Positions 36,782 to 48,415 of a stretch of DNA of 64,000 nt are shown one piece after another. The notes beneath the pieces are model-generated. The model ran no database searches, was not told where the DNA came from, and worked only from the letters and a program-made list of their open reading frames with translations. Origin of the DNA: Gossypium raimondii (Eukaryota; Streptophyta; Magnoliopsida; Malvales; Malvaceae); the NCBI RefSeq assembly GCF_025698545.1, contig NC_068572.1, positions 186,001 through 250,000 of the forward strand, written 5' to 3'. Numbering within the stretch: the first letter of the stretch is position 1; every line of letters starts with the position of its first letter. A program made the position numbers and the translations under genes.

Positions 36782-36995
36782 CCACGTCAACCATCCCAGT
36801 CAATATTTTTAAATCAAAATTCAAATCTCATCCGTCCATTTTCCCTTTTCGTCAACCATAATCCAAAGACGCAAACACAACGCCAAGGCAGCAATCCGCG
36901 TCTCGAAAATGGGATCACAAAACATCCGAACCATCTCCACCGTCAACTCACTCTGAGTACTCAACTCCATCCAACGGTTCAAATGTACCACGTCA
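36782..36995 (+). promoter_or_regulatory. Histone promoter motifs of H2B
   Basis: Upstream of H2B: two hexamer words ccacgtca (36782-36789 and 36988-36995), a nonamer catccaacg (36968-36976) and an octamer-like aatccgcg near 36894. A TATA box tttatataa lies at 37041-37049. These are the classical S-phase elements of plant core-histone promoters. Confidence 0.8.
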
Positions 36996-37154
36996 TCGAT
37001 CCCCGTGAATCTTGAAAATCCAATTACCGCTCCACTACTGTTTATATAATGACCGCCTAGCTTTTCATCGCAAATATCAAATCTTATTTTCCTTCGGATT
37101 TCAGTATTCTCTCGTTCTTTTCCCGGGACCCAGACAAACTCTAAGAACAAGAAA

Positions 37155-37598
37155 ATGGCACCAAAAGCTGAGAAGAAGCCAGCTGAGAAGAAGCCAGCGG
37201 AGGAGAAGAAGACGGTAGCTGAGAAAGCCCCTGCCGAGAAGAAGCCAAAGGCAGGCAAAAAGCTTCCCAAGGAAGGCGGAGCTGCGGCCGGAGACAAGAA
37301 GAAGAAGAGGGTCAAGAAGAGTACTGAGACCTACAAGATCTACATCTTCAAGGTCTTGAAGCAAGTTCACCCTGATATCGGTATCTCAAGCAAGGCTATG
37401 GGAATCATGAACAGCTTCATCAATGATATCTTTGAAAAGCTTGCCCAAGAATCGTCTAGGCTCGCAAGGTACAACAAGAAGCCTACCATCACTTCCAGGG
37501 AAATCCAGACCGCTGTTAGGCTTGTACTTCCCGGTGAGCTTGCGAAACACGCCGTTTCTGAAGGGACCAAGGCCGTTACCAAGTTTACATCTTCTTGA
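37155..37598 (+). CDS. H2B: Histone H2B
   Basis: Core nucleosome histone. A single uninterrupted exon of 147 residues, as is usual for plant H2B. The N-terminal tail is a Lys/Ala/Glu-rich series of [10 protein letters not shown]-like units (residues 3-50) that plants modify by acetylation. The histone fold reads [20 protein letters not shown], then [20 protein letters not shown] and [20 protein letters not shown]. The C-terminal helix [12 protein letters not shown] carries the Lys that is monoubiquitinated in the family. The start is chosen by MAPKAEKK and by context after a TATA box about 110 bases upstream. GC content is higher than in the neighbourhood, as expected for a histone gene. Confidence 0.98.
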   Translation: MAPKAEKKPAEKKPAEEKKTVAEKAPAEKKPKAGKKLPKEGGAAAGDKKKKRVKKSTETYKIYIFKVLKQVHPDIGISSKAMGIMNSFINDIFEKLAQESSRLARYNKKPTITSREIQTAVRLVLPGELAKHAVSEGTKAVTKFTSS

Positions 37599-40327
37599 AA
37601 AATGTGATTTGTGGTTAGGGTTAGGGTTTTCATTTTAAAAGTAGATCTCGTTGTATTTCTCTACCGTTGTGAATCATTCTGCTCTTCTGTTATATGATTC
37701 CGTGTGTATTTTGAAGATGGATCTGCTCGATCCTGATTTGAACATGTTAGAATTGAATGCAATTAAATACTAAAATTTAGCGTATTTTCTTGGAAAATCT
37801 AACAGAGCACTTTAACACAAAAGCATTGGAATTCGACCATAACTGTCAGAATTGCACATGCCTCACTGATTAACAGGAATTAGGGGGACTTGAATGATAA
37901 AACGATGGGTTTTTTTTTTTTTCCCCCCTTTTCAGTTCTATTCTTCGAATGTTGATCCATTGGGTTTTGAAGTTACAAATGGAATCTTTGATTGGGTTAT
38001 TATCAGATTGTGTGGTATACGAACAGACAATTTTAGCTGATGATGGAAGAATCCTTCTTCCCTAGCTTTTAGAGGTGTGATGTTGTGTAGGAGGGTTTTA
38101 CCTATATCGTTAGCTAGGGATGTTATTAGGATTATCTTTATTCATATAGTAAATTTAAATGTTATTTATTAATTTAAAATAGGAATCTGATTAGTGAATT
38201 TTATGTGACATATCAACATTTTCTTTCTTGTCCAATTTTTAATACTATCTTATCAAGATAGCAGTTCGTTCTGTTATGAATAGTAGTTATGGTTGCCAAT
38301 TGATTTTGAGTAGCTTTATCAATATTAGAAGTAAATAATACAAAGGCTTTTAATTCGGCGACTTAGATCAATTTCAATTTTGATTTACTAATGACTTGTT
38401 TTATAGCTTTAATTTAAGTCACAATCTTATTTTGGAAATCGAAATTCCCACATTAATAGTAAGTCTGATTCTAGCATTGAATAGATCAGTGGATGAGAAT
38501 ATTTGTCCATCTATAATAGAAATATATGCCAAAATGTCTCCCAACTGGATCTCAACTATTGGCAAAGCAATTAGTACGATAGATCGGTATTTATGAAATC
38601 TTGAAAAGAAAATTATTTTGATTTTGATTAAAAATTTATTCTTAAAAGTTATTTTATGAAGATAAATTTTATTTGTGAAAAAAATGAAAAGATTTTTTTA
38701 TTGATACAAGAGATATCAACAAATAAGGTCATAAAATAATAATTTTAACAGCACATTAAGTTAAATAAAAATTCAAATATTTTAATAAATTTTAAAATTT
38801 ATTGAGTAATTTTGGATGTAATTTACGTAATTATTATTTTACTCATAATGTTTCGTTTTTCTTTTTCGGTAACAATGCTTCCTACTCCTGAATATAACGA
38901 TATGTATATTTGAATTAATTTAGAATCAATGTGAGATTTAAATAACGAAAAGAGAAAGAAAGTTGAAAGTTCTATTGATAGTTGATGAGGCCCTTTTATA
39001 CAAGCTACCAAAGGAGATACCAAGAAATCCTCTTTGAGAGGTCCATAACCTTTGTGTATAGAAAATTGTTGGATGATTGGAATCGTTCGTAATGTATTAG
39101 ATAGATTATATATAGTTTGTCTTCTAAACTTATTTAAAAATATCTAGTTGGTACATATATTCCGTTACTCAAAGTGTTATCTTCACACTAACATCGTTAG
39201 TTTGTGCTAACATATTTTTATAATCAATTTGATGGTGACACATAATAAACCTCTCAAGATAACATGTGATCAACATAAATTAAAATTCATTAAAATATAT
39301 AAATTAAATTTTGTAAATATAATCTTTCTGGACAAATTTAGAAGGACAAACTACGCATTAACCCTTAAAAAATAACGTTGTTAACGAAGTAAAACAATAT
39401 GCGTGAGAGATTTCAAATTCAAGTACTAAATCGGTACTAAAAAAATTCAGCTAAAAACTTGAGATAAACTACATATTAACTCAATTAAATGTATGTATGT
39501 ACCAGTACAGTGTTGTTTATTATATCACTAATTTTTGTACATCCATATTTTTATACAATTGAAATAGGGAGAGACTTGCTTGGAGTTGGCCACACAGAGG
39601 TGACTGGATGGACCAAGTGTAACAAGGATGCCACAATATTAAAGGATCATTGCGGGGCATTTTCAGTTTACTCTAGAGCCACATGTAATTGAAGCATTTT
39701 CTTCGTTGAAGCGTTTAGGTATTGAACACTGTCGTTGTGGAGTAGGACTAGTTGAAGGTAAATAATGCTCTAAACTCGCACATAATTCTTACATTTCTAA
39801 TTTTGCAGTTGAAATCATAATTTCTAGCATATATATTTTCAATGGACTTGTAAGAAAGTCAATAAAACAACTCATCACTAGAAAAAGGTATTTTAGTATA
39901 TCCAAACCGTTTATCTATTGATTTTTTTCATCTTATATTGTGAATATTTTTATCAATTGAAAGATCTTTTATTAGTTATAGTAAAGGAGAAAATTATAAA
40001 TGATTGTATTGAGTAAATCGATTTAATTTCTATTTAAAATTTAGGATAATCTATACAAATGATCATCTATAATTTATTATCATCTCGACCACCACACTAG
40101 CCAACAGCTAAACCACCATTAGCCTCCACCATCGCCACCATTCTTCACTGTGCCCTTCACATCATTACTACATTTCCTACACTATCAAATCCAATGTCAA
40201 GACCCATAACCACCATAAATCAACCTAAATATAACCCATCAACGCTACTATCCAAAGTCCCTACAACTCACTAAAAATAAAAAATCCCCAACCGAAAGTT
40301 GAAAAACAAAAAAACAGAATAAGGGTG
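37599..40327. other. Gene-free region downstream of H2B
   Basis: Begins with the H2B 3' UTR, which holds three short ttaggg-like words at 37613-37630. The rest is AT-rich. A short plus frame near 39560-39690 (GWTKCNKDATILKD) is faintly reminiscent of RNase H-like domains, but I cannot assign it. No gene supported. Confidence 0.4.
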
Positions 40328-40469
40328 AGTTTGGTTGGGCGGTGCGTTTACCTGTGGTTAGTGTAAAAACAGCGGTGGCGGTGAGATTAAATACTGTAGC
40401 GATACTGTAACGTGAGACAAAAAGTAAGCTAAACGCACCGCACCCAATCACCCATCCAAACTCACCCTA
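40328..40469. mobile_element. Harbinger-like mini-MITE, about 142 bp
   Basis: TIRs gggtgagtttggttgggcgg and, reversed from the right end, gggtgagtttggatgggtga. Flanked by taa (left) and tag (right), a near match to the 3-bp TTA/TAA target of PIF/Harbinger elements. The interior is cctgtggttagtgtaaaaac. A diverged copy lies at 35803-35946. Confidence 0.75.
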
Positions 40470-41093
40470 GTCAGAAAAGAGAATGAAGAAAAATTATAAA
40501 GAGAACAGAAAACACATCTAATAGAATCGGAGCCTCCACTGGTCTCCTTCCAAATTCGAAAAATAGATTGGGCGACAATGCTATGAAGACCACCATACCT
40601 CCAAACCAGGCAATCGGACAGTCTAAGGAGATTGAAAGACTTTCACTCCTAATTTTAGGGAAAGATTTGAAGAGTTTATGACCAATTCACACCAAACTAA
40701 CTTGAGATTTGAGATGAAAAGGAAGAGAGGAGAGTTTTTGTGTGCCTAGTCACCGGAGAAGATCACTGAGGCAAGCAGCGGCAACAAGTCCCAAACGTGT
40801 TTTTTTTGGAGAGGTAAAATTTCCATCTAATAAAATGAAATATTGTGCGGAAATTTTATAAATTGAATATGTTTTTTTTTATGTGCTTACAACCAATAAA
40901 ACCTGTTTCACGGACATTGGTCGCACAATGCCCGTGCCAATTGAGTGGTTTCCACAAGGAATCTCAAAGGCATGTTCTGTTGTTATGCCCTTCTGCTAAA
41001 GTAATCTCGAAGGTTTCATTTTTAATATTGTATTTATTTGATACGATGCTTATTGAATTGTAAAAAGCAAAACAAAATTGTGCTTTTCAAAGA
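40470..41093. other. Unassigned stretch with one exon-like piece
   Basis: About 40885-41010 is less AT-rich and opens as LVAQCPCQLSGFHKESQRH in one frame, flanked by ttacaac and aaggttt, which could be splice-like. I do not recognise the protein. Nothing else is supported. Confidence 0.25.
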
Positions 41094-42130
41094 AACTAGA
41101 TGTTCCATTTCCATTAAAGTAACATACATCATAATGAGATTCTAACAATGCTTCCATTTTGCTTAAAGCAGTCTCCCCCTACACTGTGAAAACAATCCCC
41201 CCAAAAGGGCATACAACTAAGAAAAATAAAGCCCTGTGGATCTAGTTTTGTTAAATCAATTCAAGCTTTCTTAGGAGACTTGGTGGCCTTTGATGGAGAT
41301 TTGGGTTCTTTGCCGGCGGCCTTTTCAGTCTTCTTCGGCAAAAGAACTGGGTTAATGTTCGGCAACACACCACCGTGAGCGATGGTTACGCCGGCGAGAA
41401 GCTTCCCTAATTCTTCGTCGTTCCTCACGGCAAGTAGCACGTGCCTTGGGATGATCCTGTTTTTCTTGTTGTCACGTGCAGCGTTCCCAGCCAATTCCAG
41501 AACCTGAATCCAAATTCAAATTAAGAAACACGAAATTCAAGTAAACGAAAACACAGTTAAAGGATTTGATTTTAATTTGATATACCTCAGCGGCCAAGTA
41601 CTCAAGAACTGCAGCCAAGTAAACCGGGGCTCCGGTCCCGACCCGCTGTGAATACCTTCCTTTCTTCAAGTAACGGCCGATCCTACCAACTGGAAACTGG
41701 AGACCGGCTTTGACAGACCTTGAAACGGGCTTCTTCTTCGGGCCACCACCTTTCCTTCCTCCGGCTCCCTTCTTTACTTTTCCGGTAGTTTCCATTACTT
41801 CGAACCGACCAAATGCTTCGTTAACTTAAATCTCTTAGCTCTAAAATTAGAGGGTATTAAATGGTACAGGAGAACTGAAGGGTGGAAGGGACGACTCGGT
41901 GTTTTATAGCAGTGGATTTGGGGGAGATGGGGTGAAGCGGGCGAGGAATGAGTGCCGTTAGATGGGAACTTATTCGACGGTTCAAATTTAGATTTTGGCG
42001 ATCCGTGCGATCTCGAAACAACCAATGAGAAACAAGCTATCAATTTTTTGAATTTTTATCTCATTCTGAAGTAAGTTGGGCGCCATTTACAAATATTTTT
42101 TGGTTTCCCGCTTCTGAATTTCTGGTTTTT
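41094..42130. repeat. H2A.W duplicated block, copy 1
   Basis: The whole gene with 3' flank and promoter is matched by 51594-52630. The left edge reads agaaactagatgttccattt versus agaaactagatgtttcattt; the right edge ends near ggttaaacatatt versus cgttaaacatatt. Confidence 0.85.
41261..41795 (-). CDS. Histone H2A.W (heterochromatin variant), copy 1
   Basis: Core histone variant. Exons 41795-41586 and 41503-41261 give 150 residues. The histone fold reads [20 protein letters not shown], then [20 protein letters not shown] and [20 protein letters not shown]. The C-terminal tail is long and ends in two SPxK-type motifs ([13 protein letters not shown]). In plants that tail defines H2A.W, which marks and compacts heterochromatin; class membership is inferred from the motif. 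The intron after GAG is canonical. Upstream (higher coordinates): TATAAAA reversed at 41902-41908, octamer-like gatccgtg at 42000-42007 and a ccaat word near 42021. The frame is intact, and the protein is nearly identical to the copy at 51740. Confidence 0.95.
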
Positions 42131-43311
42131 TAAATGCATTTGTGGTTAAACATATTTGTTCGTCATTTTAGAATTTTCAGGTTGAAAGTTGAATTAATTT
42201 AATTAACTAAAAAATAAAATTATAATTATTGGTAATTATTTAATACAATGTGACGAGTTTTTTAAACTCTACAAGCGAGTTTAAAATGAAGGTTAATAAG
42301 GACACTTCTACTAAGAGTCAGGATACATTTTGTCCTCTACTTAAAACATAGATAAATTAATTCAGTATACATTTAAATTAAAGAATAAATTGTTTATTTC
42401 TATTAAAAAATTATCCCTTTATACTGTTAAAATTTGACGTCGCTGATAGAATAATTAGATAGTGATTCTTGATGTGCCACATGTATATTATGCTAATGTA
42501 CAGAGACCAATTTTTAAGAGTAAAAATAGATTACAAAAATTAATAAAATAACCAATTTACTATTTGATCTAATGTAAATTGGTAGAATTAGATTCATAAG
42601 TTGAAGGTTTAGGTTTGAGTTTTATCATATTCGTTAAGCTTTACCACCAAAGCAAAGCAATTATACTCGTTATCCATTGAGCAAAGAGAAATTAAAGATC
42701 AAAAATCAAACAACTCATGAAAATTAAACCCCAATTCTGAAATCAATCACTTCAATTTCAAGAAAGAAGTCAAGACACATGAAACCCTGAAATCCCTTTC
42801 TAGAAGAGAAAGAAAATAATGAGGTAAAAATAATTGTTTGATACAAAACAAAAAGGCAAAGAGACCAATAAACAAACAAGAGAAAATACAGCTTTCATGA
42901 AATCAAATGATTAAAATTGGGGAAAAAAAGAAAATAATACCTGAATTTCCCCTCTATTTTCTCTCTTTGATAGTTGGAAAAAACTTTATGTTCATCTTTT
43001 CAGGATTTGTTAATAATTGTGTTGAATTTTTACATAAAGGGATTGTTCTAAAGAGAGAAAAATACATAAGAGAGAAAGATAAACAAAGAGGTTGAAAATA
43101 ATTTTAATTTTTGGTATCCGTCACTCAACTTGTCATTTAAACAACTCCAATAAAAACCCTAACTAGACATTAGACGAAGAAGAGAAAAAAGAAAAAAAAA
43201 ACCCTAACATAGACTCCAACATGGCTAGTTAAATGCCGTGCCAATTTATCGTAACGTTTGTAACAGAAAATGGTTAGTATGACCGATTTGTTGTTTTTTG
43301 AATGTTGATTG

Positions 43312-46300
43312 TGTAACAGCCCGATTTTGGGTCTAGATGGAACAGTGGTTTTTGGACAACAAATCCGACGAGGAAAAAAAATGTAATGGCCTGGATTTTC
43401 AGAGGTGTCGGAACGGTGATTCGAGATCACTAAATTCGACAAATGAGTAGAAAATATTATTAATTTAGTGAGTATAAGTTAAATGTGAAGTTAGGAAAAT
43501 TTTTGAAATAGTGAATAGTGCACTATAAATAAATATTAAAATAATTAGAATAAAAAAATAGGGTATCGAGACCTCAGAGATTTTAAATCGAGCCATAAAT
43601 ATTTATAAAAATATTTATGGAGTGTTAAAAAGTTAGTATTAAAGTTTCGTTAAGAAATTTTAAAGTTTCGATAATTAATTGAACAAAAAGGACTAAATTG
43701 TAACAAATGCAAAATTATGGGAAAGATTAAATAGCTTAAATGATAAAAGGAAGAGGGCTTCAAAGGCAAATAGACCCAAGGTCTATTTGGGCTGGACGAC
43801 AAAGGCATGAAATCAGCAACAAAGTAAGGAGAATTAAGGGCAAAATTGGAATATTATAAAATTTACTTAATAAAGTTAGGACCAAAGTGGAATTATTTAG
43901 ATTCCTCTTTATTTTTCTGCATTCTCATCAGCAAAAAAACACCATAGAAGGGTTTCCTTAAGCTGGTTCTTCCTATTTTTACTGCAGGTAAGTTCAATTC
44001 TTGATTATTTCTTGAATTTTTGGTGTTTTTGTGACTTTTACAATTAGGCCCACTTGTTGAATTCATTAGTTTTTGATTCTATGAAAGAAGTTGAAAGTTG
44101 CTATGAATATGTGCTGGAAGTATATGATGATTTAGCATGGAATTAGAGCTTTAAATTGTTCATATGTTGATTTTATTGAAAGAATTGAATAGAAAGTGAA
44201 TGTTTGGGACCTAATAGTAAAAGAGTTTGAAGATAGAGTTATATGTGAAAATTCTGAATTTAAATAGTTGTGAAACAACTTATAATGTCTAGGTAAATTA
44301 TTAATTGAGAAAATTAGATTAATTGAGGGGTTAATTGAGAAAGGACCGAATTGTATAAACTGTGAAATTTGGGGCAAAATGGAAATCAACATTTTGCACT
44401 AAAGCAGTTTTGGACAACAGCAGTGGTATAACTTTGAAAAATCACAAAAAATTGTGGGAATTTAATTAGAGGGTGAATAAAATATGAAATTAAAGCTTAT
44501 TGAGTCTAGTTTCTCATAGAAGAAACGGTGTAAGTAATGGAATTGTAAATCATGAGATATAATAAATTTTGTGAGACAATGTCAGAATGATTTGAGGTTC
44601 CCCTGTTCTGACTTTGGAAAATCATCAAAAATTGAATAAACTATACAATTAGATAATTCATTTTTAGTGAAGAGTGGTCGGAACTGTTAGACAGTGAAAC
44701 AGGGGAAACTTTAAAGAATAAACTATACTATTTGGATGAACCAAAAATTATGAAAATTTTATGGTAAGAAGGTATGTGAGTCTAGTTTCAGGGGAAATTA
44801 ACGGATCTTAATTTGGAGCTCTGTAGCTCCAGATAAAAATAATTTAGTGACTCTGACTCGGATAAACAACTTTGAATGTACATGTGAGTGAATAGTGAAA
44901 TTATAGCTAATGTTGTTTAAGTGTGTTATACACATTAAGGATGTGGAATGGAGAGGAGGAGGAGGAAAATTGGGAAATATATGAATGATTTGTGTATAAT
45001 TGGTCATATGCTTGATTATAACTGATAAATGATGAAATAGAAATGATGCTTATATTTGTGCATTATTGGTCATGTGTGAAAATAAAGTTTCATAGTATGT
45101 GTGTATGGTATATTCGGTATATGATTTGGCATGAAATAATGTCATGAATGGTTTATGAATTAACACATGTTGGTAAGCCTGATACATGAATAAATGTTGT
45201 GCTCATCCATGCTTATAATGCTTATGCTACATGTGTATTTGGCTAACATATTTGGTGTATATGCTTAGGCTTTGGCCAAGTAGTGGCTAGATTATGCCAC
45301 GTTAAATTTATAAGTTATGCATTGAAATGGTTTATCGTGTGGTTAGTTCCAAAAAGAGTTATGTTTAAATACACTAGCTTGCAACTATGGTTGAATGATA
45401 TGCTTATATCTTGTGTGATGTGCATAGAAACAAGTGTGGAAAGATAATGAAATAGTAAGTTCATATGGCTGAAATTTAATGGTTAAATGTTAATTTCATG
45501 AATTATATAATGTATGATGAAATGTATTTAGTGTTGAAATGAGAGTAAAATAAAAATGCGAAAATCGAACAAATGATCAAATTAAACGGAACGTCGGATT
45601 TGAGTACTTCTGATCAAGAGATAAAGTGATAAGTGGTAGCTTTAGCTACACTTATCTGATCAAGTGACAAAGTGATAAGTGCTAGCCTTAGCTACACTTA
45701 TCTGATCAAGTGACAAAGTGATAAGTGGTAGCCTTAGCTACACTTATCTGATTAGGGACAAGTGATAAGTGATCATACGTAAGACCATAGTTATACTATG
45801 GCAAAGTAAAGTCAAAGTGAAATACTCAATTTTCCGTAACCATTCCCTAATTTGATTAAGGATGGTAAGTGACAAATGGGCCCAAATGAATTAAAGTAAA
45901 TGGATAAGTGGTAGTGTATTTATACCAGGATGATGTTGTTATTTAAGCTAAAGTGATATTTTTATTGCAAAATTGAGAATTTCATAAATGTGTTATTGAA
46001 TGGTATAATCGATAAACGTTGAGTTAAATGGTAAATACGTATTAGTGTTGAACTTAATGTCATTGAATTGTATGTGAATTAAATGGAAATTGCTAGTGAA
46101 TTGATTTAATTTGTGAGCATGAGAAGTTGCAAATTGAATGAAATGGAAATGAAACATTGAATTGCATGAGTACGTATCAGGTCTCGTAGGCCCTAATTAT
46201 TATGATTATAATATTTTAAGGATAGATTGTGAAAAGTTATAGAAGCATGTTAATTATTTTGAAAGTTTTAATTTAGATGAAGTTTTATAACTCGATTAAA

Positions 46301-46376
46301 TACGTTTACAAGTGTACATGTTTTGGTAATGCCTCGTACCCTATTCTGGTGTTGGATACGGGTAAGGGGTGTTACA
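43312..46376 (+). mobile_element. Solo LTR fossil, Ty3/gypsy type, family L copy 1
   Basis: 3065 bp beginning tgtaacagcccgatt and ending ggtaaggggtgttaca, flanked by a perfect 5-bp duplication gattg (43307-43311 and 46377-46381). No internal coding region is present, so it looks like a solo LTR left by recombination. The perfect target duplication suggests it is not very old. It shares its 5' half with 54272-59250. Confidence 0.85.
45610..45747. repeat. 46-bp tandem repeat, three units, within the LTR
   Basis: Units 45610-45655, 45656-45701 and 45702-45747, each starting ctgatcaag. Each contains gataagtg(g/c)tagc and gctacacttat, an imperfect inverted repeat that could fold as a hairpin. Confidence 0.9.
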
Positions 46377-46684
46377 GATTGACTGTTTTTATCATTGGAA
46401 TCAAAATTAAACAACTGTTGGACATGAGGAGCGGAAGGGTCTTCTTCATTTTCTAAAACGACCCTTCTTTCTTTTCCCCTATTTTCTTCATAGAATTTGA
46501 TTTTGAAGTTGAAGGTTTGGGTTTGGGTTTTGTCATACTCGCTAAGCTTTACCACCAAACAAGGACCATTATACTCATTATCCATTAAGCAAAAAGAAAT
46601 TAAATATAAAAAATCAAACAACAACCCATAAAAATTAAACCCCAAATCTGAAATAAGTCGCTTTAATATCAAGAAAGAAGTCAA
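46268..46684 (-). other. Open stretch of array unit 2 (unrecognised protein)
   Basis: Longest open frame of the array. The part before the LTR edge starts MDNEYNGPCLVVKL and continues EYDKTQTQTFNFKIKFYEEN, then a charged stretch. The frame then runs into the solo LTR, so its natural end is lost here. No domain recognised. Confidence 0.45.
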
Positions 46685-47386
46685 ATAATCAAAAGATAAA
46701 TGAAACCATTAATTTTTTTTCCACACGAGAAAGGAAATAATGAGGTAAAAATAATTGTTTGTTACAAAACAAATAAGCAAAGAGACAAATAAGCAAACGG
46801 AAAAAATATAGCTTTCATAAAATTAAAGGATTAAATTTAGGGAAAAAAAGAAAATAATACCTGAATTTCCCCTCTATTTTCTCTCTTTCATCGTTGGAAG
46901 AAACCTTATCTTCGTCTTTTTAGGATTTGTTAACAATTGCATTGAGTTTTTGGATGAAGAGATTGTTCTAAAGGGAGAAAAATATAACAGAGAAAGATAA
47001 ACAAAGAAATTAAAAATAATTTTAAGTTTTGGTAACTGTCACTCAACTTGGATTTTTTTTCCCCTTCTTCTTATACTATCCAATTAGGGTTTTTTATCGG
47101 GGTTGTTTAAATGACAACATCGGCTCCAACGTGGCTGTTTAAATGCCATGTCAATTTGTCGTTACGTTTGTAACAGAAAATGGTTAATAGGACTGATTTG
47201 TTATTCTTTGAAAGTTGAGTATCTATTTTATTATTGAAATGAAAATTAAATGACTGTTGGACATGAGGAGCGAAAGAGTCTTCTTCTTCTTCTAAAATCG
47301 GTCCCTTCTTTCTTTTCCCTCATTTTCTTCATATTTTTTTCTTTTTGTTTTTGTGTTCTATATCTAGAATAATCTCACTTGGTAGA

Positions 47387-47650
47387 CAAGAGCAAAGCTA
47401 GGAAATTGTTTTAGGGAGGGTCGAAATTAAATTGTAATTTTTACAATAGTAAAAATGTAATTTCATCATTTTAATAGTCACTATCTTTATAATTTAAAGG
47501 ATTAAATTAATTTTTTATATTTTTAGGGGTAATTTGTAATTTTACATTTTCTAATTTTAAATTTTAAAAATTTCAAAATGGCATAAATGAATTTTTCATT
47601 TTAGGAGGGACCGGGCCGAGGCCTCTGCTATCCCCCTGGTTTCGCCCCTG
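47387..47650. mobile_element. hAT-type MITE with ggggcg-type ends, perfect TSD
   Basis: 264 bp. Left end caagagcaaagctaggaa; right end, reversed, caggggcgaaaccagggg. Flanked by a perfect 8-bp duplication ttggtaga (47379-47386 and 47651-47658). The body matches 6208-6470. It interrupts unit 3 of the tandem array and so is younger than that unit. Confidence 0.85.
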
Positions 47651-48415
47651 TTGGTAGAATTTGATTTTGAAGTTAAATGGTTGAGTTTTATCATACTCGT
47701 TAAGCTTTACCACCAAGCCACGATGATTATATTTGATATCCATTAAGTAAAGAGAAATTAAAGATAAAAAAAAAATCAAACAACAGCCTATAAAAATTAA
47801 ACCTCAATCGTGATAGGGTTGTTTAAATGACAACATAAACTCCAACTTGGTCAGTTAAATGCCACGCCAATTTACCAATACGTTTGTAACAAAAATTGTT
47901 TAATAGGAATACTTTGTTATTTTTTAAAAGTTGAGTGACTATTGATATAATTTACGATATTTTTTACCTATAAATAAATAATAAAATATTATTCATGTTT
48001 GAACTTACAGCCTGTGCCATTACAACTTAATTCTATGGGCCCACCACAAACCCTTGATTGGTTCAATGGAATGTGTATTACAGGCGTTGCTGTTTGGTTT
48101 TCTATTCCCGCTCATCACTGAATAGAGGATGAGTAGCATTCTTTGCCTCACCCTCTGAATTGCCATTCAAAGCACGGTAGGAATGCTGGGAGCTTACTTT
48201 TTTTCATTTTTACCCTCATTTTTCATCGTCATCATTTATGCAGTTTCAACTACAGCCTCTACATTTTTTACCTTCTCCATTTATAAAGCCCTAAACACCA
48301 TTGCCCCTCACCAATTTTTTCAATCTTTTCCTCATAGGAATCGAGATCGTAGAAATTTCTCAAATAAGGGCAAAATCTTCAGCAAGGAAAAAAATCTAGA
48401 CTCAATTGAAGAACA

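Larger units (their letters stand above)
42590..47960 (-). repeat. Three-unit tandem array of an unrecognised gene-like sequence, with insertions
   Basis: Units begin near 42595, 46500 and 47660. Once inserted elements are subtracted the period is about 840-890 bp. On the minus strand each unit holds a short open stretch starting MDNEYN or MDIKYN and containing LVVKL(N/S)EYDKTQ. Units 1 and 2 also keep an upstream acceptor-like tttcag, and both have a donor-like cag/gtattattttc near 42940 and 46860. This suggests a 5'-UTR exon, intron and first coding exon. Unit 1 has an early stop, unit 3 a large deletion. A solo LTR sits between units 1 and 2, and a hAT MITE in unit 3. I do not recognise the protein. 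Confidence 0.75.

Noticed and set aside
36821-37370. Hydrophobic minus-strand frames of 89 and 164 residues
   Set aside because: Antisense shadows of the Lys/Ala-rich H2B N-terminus and its promoter.
39489-39692. 67-residue frame with GWTKCNKD suggesting an RNase H-like fragment
   Set aside because: Similarity is too weak and short to name a family.
45610-45747. CRISPR-like direct repeats
   Set aside because: Only three abutting 46-bp units with no spacers, inside a plant LTR; a tandem repeat.
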